The notes below the pieces were generated by a model that worked only from the letters and a program-made list of their open reading frames with translations, had not been told where the DNA came from and made no database searches. This document shows, in pieces, positions 35,884 to 48,853 of a stretch of DNA of 64,000 nt; the stretch's first letter is position 1, and each line of letters opens with the position of its first letter. Source of the stretch: Strongyloides papillosus (Eukaryota; Nematoda; Chromadorea; Rhabditida; Strongyloididae); NCBI GenBank assembly GCA_005656395.1, contig SRSI01000052.1, forward strand, positions 372,001-436,000. The letters are read 5' to 3'. The position numbers and the translations under genes are program-made.

Positions 35884-38343
35884 TTATACACGCATACCTT
35901 TAACAACAGTTTTCTTATTGTTTAAGATACCAGGTTTATTATTGCTTGTTGAACTGCGTGGAGTAAACTTCATTTTCATATCAGAATATTTTACACGGTC
36001 CTTGTTTTTAGGCTTCTTAACTTTATAGATTCTAACTAACCAATTTTCTGAGGTAAATGCTTCTTCTAAATATTCAAGATCAAAGTCTGTAAGACCAATT
36101 TGATAACCACGAGTGCGATCAAAACCTCCTGGTGCATTATAACTGAATTTAATCTGTCCAAACCTATAATATGACAGTCTATACATTAATGAATTCTTCA
36201 TTGTTTCAGAAGCCTCTGGTCCAACAGAATATTCACCGCGTTCTGTAAAGTAATCTTTCTCCTACAAAAAAAATTTTTTATTATTAGGTAAAACATTTTA
36301 TTTTTTCTTCAGAATAATGCACTATATATATTAAATAACTTACTTGAATTATAGACGGATGTTCTCCTTGAGCAATTCTAACCATCCATAAAAATTTATT
36401 TATATCATCTCCAGAATAACCAACCATTCCACCAAAAATTACTAATACATAATCAACATCCAACTCAGTCATAATGTCATAAGCAAAAGATTCATTGGCA
36501 CTGAATGCCATACCAACCATTGCAATATGAGAATTATTCCATGTATTATTATCTACAAGTGTAGATTTTGCACTAAACCCAGCAATTTGATAACCATAAT
36601 CCCACCATGACATTATTTTAGCGTCTTCAGCTGTATTTTGTCTCAACCAATAATAAGCCTCCCTGAAATCATCCATATCATTTCGAGCACCGTTCTGACC
36701 ATGAGATTGAAGAACAACAGATGGATGTGAATAAGCATTTGATGTAACCCATGTACAATGTACAACATATAAAACCAAAAGGAGGATCATAGAAATCGCT
36801 ACAATTGATCTCATATTCATACCAATTTCAACAAACTCTTTTACTTTTTCCTTACCAGTTTTATCTGTTGCCTTTTTGGTATCTTTTACTACCTTATCGT
36901 ATGTCTTTTTTTCTTCATCGGTCTTTTTGCTCTTCTTATCATCTTCATTCTCCTTTACTTCTTTTAAGAAATTTTCCATTGTGTATGAAAAGCCAATACC
37001 AGCAAGAACACATACACAAGGTGTTAATGTAAGCATAAGACGAATCATAACACCGGCAAAATATACAGCAGTTAAAGCATAAAGAATAATAAACAATCTT
37101 TCATCATTAACATTTTTTATGCAATACCATAGACCAACTGGAAAAACGGCAGCAGCAACATGAAGATCGAAAAAGAAAGATATCCACGTTGTAGGTTGGT
37201 GTTCCGATACAGATGCAATAATCGGAATATGTATCTTCGCATATCCAGTATCCCATAAAGAATAAAACCTACCAGTCCATGGTGCAATATATCCAGCATA
37301 AGTAAGAAGGACAATAAATGCTAATCCAAGAACGAAAGCTGATCCAATGAAACCAAAAAGTAATAAGAAAAATTGTTTTCTAGAAACTGTATTTTCTAAA
37401 AATTTAACAGCTGCAACAAGTTGTAATAATCCAAATACACCAAAAGCTGCCATGTGCTCTGATGATTTAACAGGTTGGAATCCAACAAATGGTATTTGCA
37501 TTGCCATCAATTGACCAATACAATACCATGTTGTATAAGCAACATAAATTCTTCTAGAATATCTTCCAGTGATTATACAAGCAAGAATATGTAAAGGAAT
37601 CAAATTTGTAATAAAAACATATCCACCCCATGCAGAGACCATATAATAATAGGATATAGCACATAAGATGGCCCAAAATATTGACCCTCTTTTCATTGAA
37701 CGAATCCATAGAAAATATGTGAATTGTAGTGCAAAAATAGCAATTCCTTCATTGTCATATGATCCAGCAACAGAACGAGAGGTATATCCAGGAGCAATTG
37801 CAATAAAACAAGCAGCAAACAAACCAGCACCAGGAGACCATAATTCTTTTGTAAGAAAATATGTTGCAATAGCGGTTAGTCCAGAAAAAAGCGGTGCCAA
37901 GAATACACAAATTTCTCTTATATGAATTGGAAAATGTAATAACTGGAATACATAGTGTATTGCACCAGATGTTATCATCAGACCTGGAAATACAGTTCCT
38001 CCAACAATTCTTCCCAATGGATACCAAGCAGTTTTATCGAACCAATTATAAAAATTATAGAAACCATTTTCAACCATATATTTTGTTGAACGATAGTTAA
38101 ACCTTAAAAAATGAAAACAAATTTAAAAAAAAACAACGAAATTTACCATGGATCAAATTCATGAATAATAGATTCAAAACGAACAACAGCAAATAGACGT
38201 GTTGAAAATCCAACAATCCATGCCAATCCTAGAATTGTTACTGTTAATAATGTAGTATAACCGGCATTTGAGGAATTTTGTTTCATTTGAATATCCTTTT
38301 TTGGTGGAGGAACTTCAAATTCATTTTTGGCTTCTTTAGCCAT
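35884..38343 (-). CDS. stt-3: Oligosaccharyltransferase catalytic subunit STT3 (STT3B-like)
   Basis: Minus-strand exons 38147-38343, 36344-38102 and 35884-36261 encode 777 residues. STT3 transfers the lipid-linked oligosaccharide to asparagine in N-X-S/T sequons in the ER lumen. Key motifs are intact: the first acidic motif HEFDPWFNYRS spanning the first exon junction, [10 protein letters not shown], the catalytic WWDYGYQI and [11 protein letters not shown] (DK-type motif). Around 11-13 membrane segments occupy the first two thirds. Blocks [32 protein letters not shown] and [13 protein letters not shown] [19 protein letters not shown] match STT3B better than STT3A. A Lys/Glu/Asp-rich insert (about residues 455-490) lies in the long loop before the lumenal domain. 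On the minus strand TTTTTTTTAG sits three bases before the ATG, a likely spliced-leader acceptor. Confidence 0.96.
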
Positions 38344-40065
38344 TTCTAAAAAAAATAAGCAATTTTTATATGTTAAATTAAACAAAAATCTTATAAATAT
38401 TAAAATTCAAACAATAATCCTTTTAAAAATGAAAAAAACAACTTGATATGGACATAATGCATTAAAGCCTTCCACGTCAGTATCTACAAATGTTGGTAAA
38501 ATTCAAACTATACCACATTCCAGATGTTTAATTTTGTGACGGCTAACATAAGGGTCTCATAACGAATCGTTTTGAGACAACTGTACTAAAATTGGCATTG
38601 AAAGTCTCGATTGTAAATATTTGCATATTTACACCTGTACATTTAAATTTTTCCTTTCATTGTATTTATGGAAAAGATTATTTTTTAACTTCAGAGATTC
38701 CTATGTAAAATGCAAGCAAATTAAAGATACGTTTTTATACTATTTTTCATTCAAATTTAATTTTTTTTTATCGGTGATGAAAACAACCTTTAGATAAAAC
38801 GTCGAATCAATTAAAAAAATATAGAGGCTGTAGTAATGTTTAGGTATCCATGAGGTCAATTGTTTTGAAAGTTATTTTTAAACAACCTACAAAGTTTGTA
38901 ATTGTTATTTAAAAGTATACTTTTTCCTACTCATTTGTACTACTATATAAATAATAATAAAGAATGTTTTCTTTAAAATGAAATAGAATCTTCCATGTAA
39001 AGACAAATAATATTTTTAAACTGAAAATATCTTATATCTTTCTTCAGTGAATTGTAGTAGATTACCATTTGATATCTCAAAAGACTGGTAAAATGTGATT
39101 GTTGCGTCATAATGAAACAGTGAAATTTTAGCAAATTTTATTAATACTATTATTTAAATTATTTTTTACTTTATAAAAGTAGTTTAACATAATTATTTGA
39201 TGGTGGTTAATGCATTGATATACAACAATGCAAAATTCTAACCTTTACTGTAAAAAGTATAACAGATAGTCATAGAAGCATTAGCTACTCTAAAACTTTA
39301 TCTTCGCATCATTTCTATGGAAATATTTTGCACCAGGGAAACCTCTGGAATATTTTATTTCATTTGATAATCTTTGATTTATCAGTATTAATTGGCTATC
39401 TTCTTTTACTCAGATTTATTTTAGCAAGAAAAGTTCATACTGATACTTCAAGAGAATTGTTTATGCTTTATATAACATCAAGAATGAAATAACGATAGTT
39501 AATAAGAAGTTTTAGGATAAGGAAATTATTCTTTGGATAACAAATAAATTTTTGCTCCAATTACATATTGTAGGTGCGAAAATCCAGGCCCGATGACAGC
39601 TAACCTACGAATGTATGAAACCCAAATAAATTACGATAAACAAAAATACTTGTAAACCAGAATTAGTAAACCCTAATTCCACAAAAATACCACATGTGAG
39701 AATACGTTGTTTTGTTTTCATGATGACGATCTTGCAATGTAGCTTCCACATCATATTGTCTTACATAAATTATAATTAGATTATTACTAATGACAATATT
39801 ATTTATCAGGAAATATAAAAAAGACTCATTTATAAATAATTTTTATGAAAAAAAGGTGGTCATCTTACACTTTTAATAAAAATATCGTTTCATAAGGTGG
39901 AAATAGTAAAAGTTTACCGTGATTGTAATAAAAATAAAATAAACGTTTTACCAAATAAAATTGGGAGATTTTTTGATAATCCAAAATTTTTCTAAAAAAT
40001 GTAATTATTATTAAAAAAAGAGCACAGAAATTATAAAGCCAAATTATTATTAAATTAATCTAAAA
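38344..40065. other. 1.7-kb spacer between divergent genes STT3 and CIAO3
   Basis: This interval holds the promoters of STT3 (left) and CIAO3 (right). No coding frame is convincing. It contains a short hairpin at 38554-38578, and patches at about 38440-38640 and 39540-39720 that are less AT-rich than the deserts but have no recognisable RNA gene. Confidence 0.5.
38554..38578. repeat. Short near-perfect hairpin
   Basis: The sequence gtctcataacg, loop aat, then cgttttgagac forms an 11-bp stem with one internal T-T mismatch. It lies about 210 bp upstream of the STT3 start codon. It could be a palindromic protein-binding site or chance. Confidence 0.35.
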
Positions 40066-41499
40066 ATGAGTAAAACATTTAGTGGGATTGTTCAGATTTC
40101 AAACGTCAGTGATTATATACTTCCATCTCAGGTGATTTTTTTAGACAATATTTTAACTATTTTCATTAATCTTTATAGGGCTGTATAATACCTTTAAAAA
40201 ATGACAAAAAAGAAGAAGTTGTTGGTGAGGTGCCTATAAAAATAAAATCAACAAGTAATTTAAATAAAAAAAAAGAATCAAAAGATAAGGTTAAAATCTC
40301 ATTAAATGATTGCCTTTCATGTAACGGATGTGTGACGACTGCTGAAGTTCTCCTCATCGAAAGTCAAACAACAGAAGAAATGTTGAGAGGACTTAAAGAA
40401 TCAAAAATTTCAATTGTAACATTGTCTCCACAAAGTATAACTTCAATTGCTCGTAACAAAAGTATTTCAGTTTCAGAAGCTGCGAAATTGATCTGTTCAT
40501 ATTTCTATAAAAATGGTGCCACTTATGTAATTGATTCTTCTTTCGGTCGTTATATAAGTTTAGAAAAAAGTTTTGAGGAATTTAAAAATATTTACGAAAA
40601 TAAGTCCAAACTTCCTTTGATTTGTTCCATATGTCCAGGCTTTGTTTGTTACGCTGAAAAAAACACATGGAAAACTATTGGTGCCCCATTTATCAAAGGT
40701 AAGGAGTCCACAGGGAATGAACTCTTTACTAGTAAAATATTACTTTGCATCAAAAAATAATTTAAATCCAAAAGATATTTACCATGCATCAGTAATGCCT
40801 TGTTACGATAAGAAATTAGAAGCAAGTAGGAATGATTTTGTTATGGATGACGGTACCAAAGAAGTTGATTGTGTCATTGGTACTAATGAGCTAAATCAAA
40901 TATTAGAAAACTTTGATTATGCCAATGATTGTACAAAGGATACTGATAACCATCAAAATAATGTTAATTGGTTAAATCGTTTAAACTGTGGTAGTGTTAT
41001 TGGTGGTGTATCAGATCCATCGGGAGGCTACTCTAAATATATAATTAGCAAATCAATCACAACTATATTCGCTGATAAAGATGTTTATGTTAAAGAAGAA
41101 ACTAAAAGCAAAGATCTAACAGTTTTTGAAATAATTGATACTTCATCTGGAAAAATTCTATTAACAGCTGCAAATATATTTGGTTTTAAAAATATTCAAA
41201 ATGTGGTTCAAAAAATAAAACGGAATAAATGTACTTATGATTATGTTGAAGTAATGGCATGTCCATCTGGTTGTACCAATGGATCTGCCCAGATCAGGGG
41301 TGAATTAGTAGCTGACCGTGCCTCTAACTTGCAAGCAATCAACGATATGTATATTTCTATTCCATCAGTTCCAGATGCGGAAGATGAAGTAAAAGAGCTT
41401 GTCGCGGAATGGCCTATAAATAAGTCAAGTTTTGACACATCTTTTCACATAATTGATTCAAATGTACTTAACTTAAATACAGTTTCAAATATGTTTTAA
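40066..41499 (+). CDS. CIAO3: Cytosolic Fe-S cluster assembly factor CIAO3/NARFL, with an apparent one-base frame break
   Basis: Exon 1 is 40066-40131 and exon 2 is 40179-41499; about 461 residues if the frame break is ignored. CIAO3 is the iron-only hydrogenase-like adaptor of the cytosolic Fe-S assembly pathway, linking the early scaffold to the CIA targeting complex. Start MSKTFSGIVQISN matches the family. Cysteines C24, C67, C70 and C73 (NDCLSCNGC) bind the N-terminal cluster; the hydrogenase-like cluster ligands are seen in SICPG (C174), VMPCYDKKLEASR and MACPSGC. At a run of seven A (40657-40663) the frame changes: ICPGFVCYAEK is in the first frame, while the expected continuation THGKLLVPHLSKVRSPQG lies one base later. 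The first frame stops at 40758-40760. All domains are otherwise intact. Confidence 0.9.
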
Positions 41500-42363
41500 A
41501 TGTTAGTTTTCTTTTTTTCTTTATTAATAGTATTGTAACAGTTTTATAGTATAATTATAAAAGCATGTGTCTACCAACTTTTGTTTGGTTTAAATTTTGT
41601 AAAATCTTTTCAATAAACATTGTTTAACTTATATTCTGTCATGCATTTATTAATCATCTATTTGTCTCGCTGAATCATATAATGCAATCTATTCTATTTG
41701 TTTTTTTTTCTCTAAAGCATGGTATACATGTCAAATGGCATTTAATAAATCACGATCTACACATTCTTTAACTAGACTGAATATTAACATATCTTTAATA
41801 TGGTAAACAGGCGTTTTTTCACAACAGCAACACTAGTAATCGTTATGTCCCATATATTAGAATGTAGTGATGAATATATGATTTATATATAAGATATGTC
41901 ATATTGACTGTTTAAATTTCATATAATATTATTTGATAATGCCATATTATTATTAATAATTAAAGTATAATATTTAGCGGTATAAAATATAGTGTTTTGC
42001 AATTTTTAATATAATTTTACTTTTTTTATCCGTGAGATATACCCAACATTACTTCTTATTTTTGATAACAATCCAATCAATTATTAGATGTAAACGACCT
42101 TCAACTTTGCCAGGTTTTATTATACTAAAAAAATTTTTCTTTTCCTCAATAACCATTATACCATATATTATTCATTACTCTTCTAGAATATAAATTTCAT
42201 CAATAAAATATATACTTTTTATTGTAATGTAAAGTAAACTTGACAATGTTCGGTTTAAAGAGTTTACCTAGTAACTCTGTGGTACCTTCGATCATTATAG
42301 TAAAATTACAACATATTTAGTATTTTAAATTATTATAATGTAACGGATTTTTTTTCTATTTAG
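41500..42363. other. Spacer upstream of the chondroitin factor gene
   Basis: About 860 bp, AT-rich, with the CIAO3 3' UTR on the left. The last bases read TTTTTTTTCTATTTAG directly against the next ATG, which is a strong splice-acceptor pattern. Confidence 0.5.
42346..42363 (+). promoter_or_regulatory. Splice acceptor abutting the start codon (likely spliced-leader site)
   Basis: A pyrimidine run followed by TTTAG ends at base 42363, and the ATG starts at 42364. Either a 5' UTR intron or, more likely in a nematode, a trans-spliced leader would join directly to the start codon, leaving no gene-encoded 5' UTR. Confidence 0.55.
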
Positions 42364-45120
42364 ATGTTAGCATTCATAAGGCTTATAACTAAAATTGGGA
42401 TTCCTATTATCTTAGGATGTTTGATATCTCTATATTTATTGCCAAGTAATAATTCATATTTATTTACATGTAAAGATGCTTTGTCAAAACGGGTTAAAAA
42501 GGAGTTTATTGATACAGCTAAAGATTGGACAGTTAAAGTAAAAAAAATTAATGTTTCAACACATGGTAACACAAATAAAGGAAAGGTAAATTTTACTAAA
42601 CTTCTTTTTTTGAAAATTTTTCTCAATAATTGATTTTAGGTTGTTAGATCTAGATTTATAGCAACTGAATTAGGAATAAAAGAAAAATTGATAGTTATTA
42701 TTCTAGGACAATCATCATTGTCTGTTGCTTTAAACAACTCTATTGGCGAACACATTCCACGGCTACATGTTTTTGCTGATGTATCGAGGATTGATCCTGA
42801 TATGAACACATTGGGGAATTTATCACCATATAAGCCTAATGGACAACATGCACATATTCATATTTTAAATGGGATTTCTAATTTGGTGAGTAATTCTTTT
42901 AATTTAATTATAGTAACTTGTAAAACAGACATTTCATGAAAATTATGATTGGTTTTTTTTTACTGCCTGATACAACTTATGTGAATCCTTTTGAGTTAAT
43001 GAGACTTGTAAATGGAATAAATTGGAATAATCCAACAGCAATCGGTATGTCAGATAAGGAAGGAAAGTGCCTTTTGGAGGCAGGTATTTTACTCTCAAAT
43101 CCTGCAATGCAATCTCTTATACAACAACGACACATTTGTAATTCGGTTACAGCTTCATCTGATGCAATTGCACTAGAAATGTGTATTCATCATGCTACAA
43201 ATCTCAGTTGTGTTCGAAATTATCAAAATAAACAATTCCGTTGGTGGAAAGTTGAGGAAAATAATAGAGTTGATTCTTCTATTCATGAAAGCATATCAAA
43301 TTTATCATCAAATAACATTTTCAACCAGTCATTAACTGTTTCATCTCTACTTAGCGATTTAGACGCAAGATCATTGCACAATCATTTTGTAAACGTTGAA
43401 ATAGACTTAATGGAGAAGAAGATTAGTGGATTATCTGATACAATTGAGAAGTTAACTTTTGATGATGGAGCTCCAACATGGCCAGTTGGCATTAATCCTA
43501 TTACAAAACCACCAAATAGATATTTATCTCCAACATGGGAATATTTCACAGAAAGTTATATTTTTAAAAATAATCCTGTTGAAAATAGGTATCCTTTGGA
43601 AAATGATGATTTACTGGATGTAAAAGAAATTATAGTTGCTGCGAGGAGATTTATCGAAAAAAAGTTTAAAATTACTGCCGATTTTGAGGGTGAAAGTTTG
43701 AATCATTTAATTTCATTTAATCATGAAGAAAACCAAAAATTTACATCATTACTAGAGGGGGAATATGACTTTTCTACAATGTCATTTTCAAAGCTTAGAC
43801 AAGGATATCGTATGTTTAATGCTCAACGTGGCATGGAATATATTGTTGATTTGGAATATTCATTTTTCACAAATAATGGTGGTGAAATCGTGCCTATAAG
43901 AGTAAGACTTATTAGGCCAATACATAGAACACAATTACTTAATCAGGTATGTTAATATTTTTTCAAATTACTTGAATAGAATGATGGAATCTTAATTCAT
44001 AAAATGTTTTATTTAGTTCTTTCTTTACATATATAATGTGTATATTTTCAGGTTCCATACGTAAAAGAAGATACTGATCTGACAATAGTGATAGGTGTAC
44101 AGAATCATATTGAAATGGAAGGTGCAGTTAGAATTATTAATAAACATGCATCATATTGTTCCATTCCTACTTTTGATGAAAATAGGAAAACACTAATTGT
44201 TGTAGCTGTCAGAGGCCTTCCTGGCAACTATTTTGATGATATAACAAGGTCTTTGGATCATTTACGCAATAAATGTAAACAGGTGTCAACTGATGGAGCA
44301 ATAGTAGTACTTAAAGACTCAGATACAATGATACAAATTGCAGCAATGAATGAGGTCGTCGATAGATATGGTCAACAAATGGTTTATTTGCTACTTTCAC
44401 CATATGCTGATTATTCAAAAGAATTTATGGATCGTGTAAGAATCAACACAATAAGACATTTCCAGGTATGTTAAGTGGAAGATTTTTCTAGTGAAAAATT
44501 ACCAAATACATTCTTCAAGTATATTATTGTAATTTAAATCTATTTTATAGGTATTTTTCCCAATACCATTTGTTCAATTTAATCCATTAGTGGTCAATGC
44601 AGACAAAATTATAAATAATTTAGCAAGTGAACACGAAAATGTTCAAGATTCATTTAAACAAGATATAAATGAAGACGAACTATCCTTAGATCTCCTAGTT
44701 GAGGATCAAGAACTTATTAAAAAAATACTAGCAATAAATGAATTATATCCAATAGCGGATAATACAAAAGAAATTATTGTTCATAAAGATTTTGGGTTTT
44801 TTGATACAAATGATTTTTCATGCTTATCACTATATGGTAGTGATTACTTAGCAGTTAGGAAACGTATCGAAGAAAAAGGTAAAATGTATGATTTATCTAG
44901 TTTATTTTTAAACATTGATGACATACATTTTTTAAGAACCATTGAGCCATTAATAAAAATAAGATCTTACACCAGAGAATGCTCGGAAGAGTTTTCTAAA
45001 CATGATTTAGAGAGATGTTATGCCTCTAGAAAAATGTCTTATGGTTCTAAAGCTCAATTAGCGAATATTGTTTTTACTGATCTGGCTAAACTTAAAACAA
45101 GGGTACATCTGTTTTTATAG
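42364..45120 (+). CDS. mig-22: Chondroitin polymerizing factor-like Golgi protein (MIG-22/CHPF), with an apparent one-base frame break
   Basis: Five exons: 42364-42585, 42640-42885, 42929-43946, 44052-44465 and 44551-45120; about 822 residues if the break is ignored. CHPF pairs with chondroitin synthase to extend the chondroitin chain in the Golgi. The first ~30 residues contain a type II membrane anchor (IPIILGCLISLYLLP). DWFFLLPDTTY near residue 164 matches CHPF's DWFFLVPDTTY rather than the DDD motif of chondroitin synthases. Later blocks WPVGINP, YFTE, QRGMEYIVDLEY, VPYVKE, VFFPIPFVQFNP and the end (LFLNIDDIHFLRTIEP, SQLAN-like KAQLANIVF) follow the family. The conserved motif HENYDWFFLLPD is split between two frames at a run of nine T (42953-42961); eight would keep one frame. 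Confidence 0.88.
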
Positions 45121-48100
45121 TAGAATAATTCCATGTTAATAATACATTAATATATGTAATAAAGATTTTATTGTGCTTTCATATTTTAGACATCTCAATG
45201 TATCATTTATCGAAGAAATTGTCAATAATACAATTTTTTAAATCTATAGCAACATATTTCTAAAAATTAAAAATTTTGTTTATTATACTACTTTAACTTA
45301 TAATTATAGATTATCGGTCATACGCTAATAAAAATATTTTTAAAAATTGTAAATATAAAAAGCAAACTATTTTAAATGTCAATTAGAATATGAAAGTTAT
45401 ATTCAATCATAGCATTACTTTTTTGTGGTTAAGATTAATTGTGTAGTTTATTGAAAGTTTTGTTAGAATAATTAATATTTTAACTATTCCTTTAAATGAG
45501 AAAATGAAAATATGTTTAAACATTTTTTATTTAAAGGATATACATTTAAATAAAAAGTTTAAACTATGTACATGTCAATATTATATTTATGGATGTAAAA
45601 TTATAATTTTATGCAGAAAACATTATTTAAAATATCTCAATGAGCTGGAACAGAGTAAACATACATTGTTTATTTAGAGATGTTTAGTTATAGTAGACAA
45701 GAAATAAATATATAAATTTTATAGCAATTTTTTAAAATTTAAAAATCTTAGTTATGTTGTTATCAATTATTCATATATTGTATTATATAGTTTTTTTATT
45801 AACCACTTATACTGTAAAATCATATTTTTGTTTCATTTTAGCGTTCTATTTATGTTAGAATAATGTATTTACATGATTTTGATAGATTTTAAAAAAAATA
45901 CTAAACATTATTTGATTATTTTCAAATTATTAACATAAAATAAAGCGAATTTACATTATATAAATTATAGTTGTATTATTTATAAATGGAAAAATAAAAT
46001 CCATGAAAGTTAAATTTTAGTTATTCATTAAAAACTAAATTATTATCTAATTTATTCCTAATATATTAATAAATAATATTTCATAAATATAAATAAGTGA
46101 AATTTATTAAAGATATATGATTTAGAGAAATATATCAACATTTGTTTTTTTTTCATGTAAAAATATTTAGTATGTAAAAGTGTGATGTAATTTATTTTTG
46201 TGAATAGTAACTATTTCTCTGTTATTATAATTTAAATTTATACATTTTTTTATCTCTTCAATTGCTTTATAATTTTAAAGTGGTTTATAATAACATATAT
46301 TTCATTGTAATTGACATCTTTATGCATAAAGAAATAACTGAATTTCGTTTAATGTATTTTTACTTATAAAAAAATATTTCTAAAATAATTATTTACATAA
46401 ATCTATTTACATATTTAAAAGGTCAATTTGTTTTAATCAATTAATTTGTTAGATTTTACAAATAGGCATCTTATTAAAATTTTATTTTTACCATCATTTA
46501 TAATGAATACAATACAAAATCATATTTTTGATTAAAAATAGTTGGTTATTTCATTAACAACATTTTATTATTTATTTATCTAACAATTATTATTATCTTT
46601 AATCTTCTGTCTATTCTCTGACATAATTATTTTAATCAAAATTTTATATAAAATATAAAGTTAATTCACTATCACTTTGTCAAATAACTGTATATTTTTA
46701 GCTTTGCATATTTAGAATAGTCAAAAATTAATTACTACTATGAAATATTATATTTCTTATTTTAAAAAACTATAGATTTTATTAATATAATAAAAGCCAC
46801 CCTACATTACATAATTTTAAGGAAAGTTTTAGTAAATTGCTATAGAATATACGATGAATTTATAAATATAATATGACTAACTAAAATTCATGTTAATTTA
46901 TAAACAGCTAATCTATAAAATTCACTACATTCTTAGCGAAATGACTAATGACATATCAATATGACATCACATTTTTTTTTATCATTAAGGTAATATCGAT
47001 AAAGTCATAAATAATTGATCGTGTAAATTTTTTTACATTAGACATGTAAAATTACTTTTTAAAAGTATCATATGCTGTATGACCATTTCAATCACAATAT
47101 AATATTTACTTAGTTTTCTATGAGTTATTTGAAATTTTTAATCCTACACACAATAAATGCGCATATAAAAATTGGTAAGATATACATTAAAGTATTTTTT
47201 ACTCATTAAACAAACAATATGCCTATGTTTTTATAAACTTGTTAAATATATAACAATTTACCAAAATAATAAAATAGGTACATATAAAATATTATAATTA
47301 GTTGCACTACGTAGTTAATATTTAAATTGATAATTTTTTGTCAGGATTTTTGTGCCTTTTAAAAATTATAGTTTTAAAATGTTCTATTGTTTAAGCATAT
47401 AATTGATCAAACATTCTATGGTATATCTTCTAAATTTATTTTAATATAAATATACTATTAAAATTACATATTTAGTTTGTTTTTGCCATTTATGAGTATT
47501 TATTTTTTTGTACAAATATTCATATTTTTATTTTAATTTTTTTATGTATTATTACTTTGCAATTGTGGAAAAAAAAATTTTTTTTAAACATTTTTTTACT
47601 ACAAATGAAAAATCTATTCGTATATTTTATTTTTAATACTATGCTTTAGATAAATTCCCTTATATAAAGTTGTATCTAAAATCACCAGTTTAAATCTTTT
47701 AAATAAATTTTAATTTTCTTGTAACTAGATATTTAAAAATTTAGAAAAAAAAAGAAAAAAAATTGTCATACCTTTAGACCAGTGTAAGCTTCTTCTGATC
47801 TTTGTACCCAGTCAGTAATCAAAAAGATCCTGTGAGTAGTATTATTACTTATTGCAAAAAATGTAGAAAAAAGAGTTTATTCGATGTTATCTCAAATACT
47901 AATTTGTCAACACATTTTCTATTTTTATGAGGTATTAATCGAATAAATTTCAATAGTAATGTTTCTATATTTGTTCCTTTTATAAATATTCAACTAGTAC
48001 TTTTATTTAGATTTACTTTTAAATATTTTTGTAAACATGCCAATAAATCACATGTAAATTTTTTTAAAAAATTATGTCAACTAAACATTCATTGGCTCAC

Positions 48101-48853
48101 GAAGGATTACTTGACTATTCTTAGGGAACACTATTCCATTTATCTATCTTACAGAGATGTGTGTTTTTTTTACATACACACGATATTCTATATAAACGTG
48201 AATGATAAATTTGTGCGTCATTTGGTCGTCACAACACTAAATTAATCTTCAAATATTTTCTATGTCTACATAAAGTTGATGTCGCACTTGATATATTTCT
48301 ACTTACGACCATTGCCGCGGTCTAACTCTCTATGCTTTGTATTGTCCACAGATTACATTTTGTATATATCGATACTCTAGTCAACCTTCGCCGTCACATT
48401 TCCTTCACAACGCCTTTCACGATTGAGTGTTTAGATGGTAGATGCTACTGCGCTCGTACATTTTCATAGTCCTATTGATCGTGTAGTTTCACTATTATAC
48501 AATGTGTCGGCGAATCTTTTTCATTCTGTGAATGAGCATTCTCTTCTAGACTAAAAATGGTCATTAAATATGAAAACATTTGAAAGTTTTAAGTTAAATT
48601 ATATTTAAGTATTTGATTTTCTATAATGACTATTCTATATGTTATTCTATCTAAAATTTTCGAAATATAATATTTTATAATTTGTTGTCTATTTGTATAA
48701 ATTAATAATATCTATATTTAGACTTTATTTCAAATATTTTACTATTATAATTTTTGTCAACTTTGAAAACTATTTCTTATTATGAACATTTCTTCAAAAC
48801 CGAAAATAACTATTAAGTATAGATAAGTGTATTTATGAATTTTTGAAATTGGA
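45121..48853. other. 3.7-kb AT-rich spacer with a GC-richer island near its right end
   Basis: No gene is seen. From about 48090 to 48560 the composition shifts, with segments such as gaccattgccgcggtctaac and accttcgccgtcacatttcc, unlike the rest of the spacer. No open frame or RNA fold is evident there. It lies 300-760 bases upstream of the next gene and may be its promoter or a decayed sequence. Confidence 0.5.

Noticed and set aside
40682..40720. A 15-base GTAAG...CACAG segment in CIAO3 considered as a tiny intron that would explain the frame change
   Set aside because: It is far too short for splicing, is a multiple of three so it would not change frame, and encodes conserved residues.
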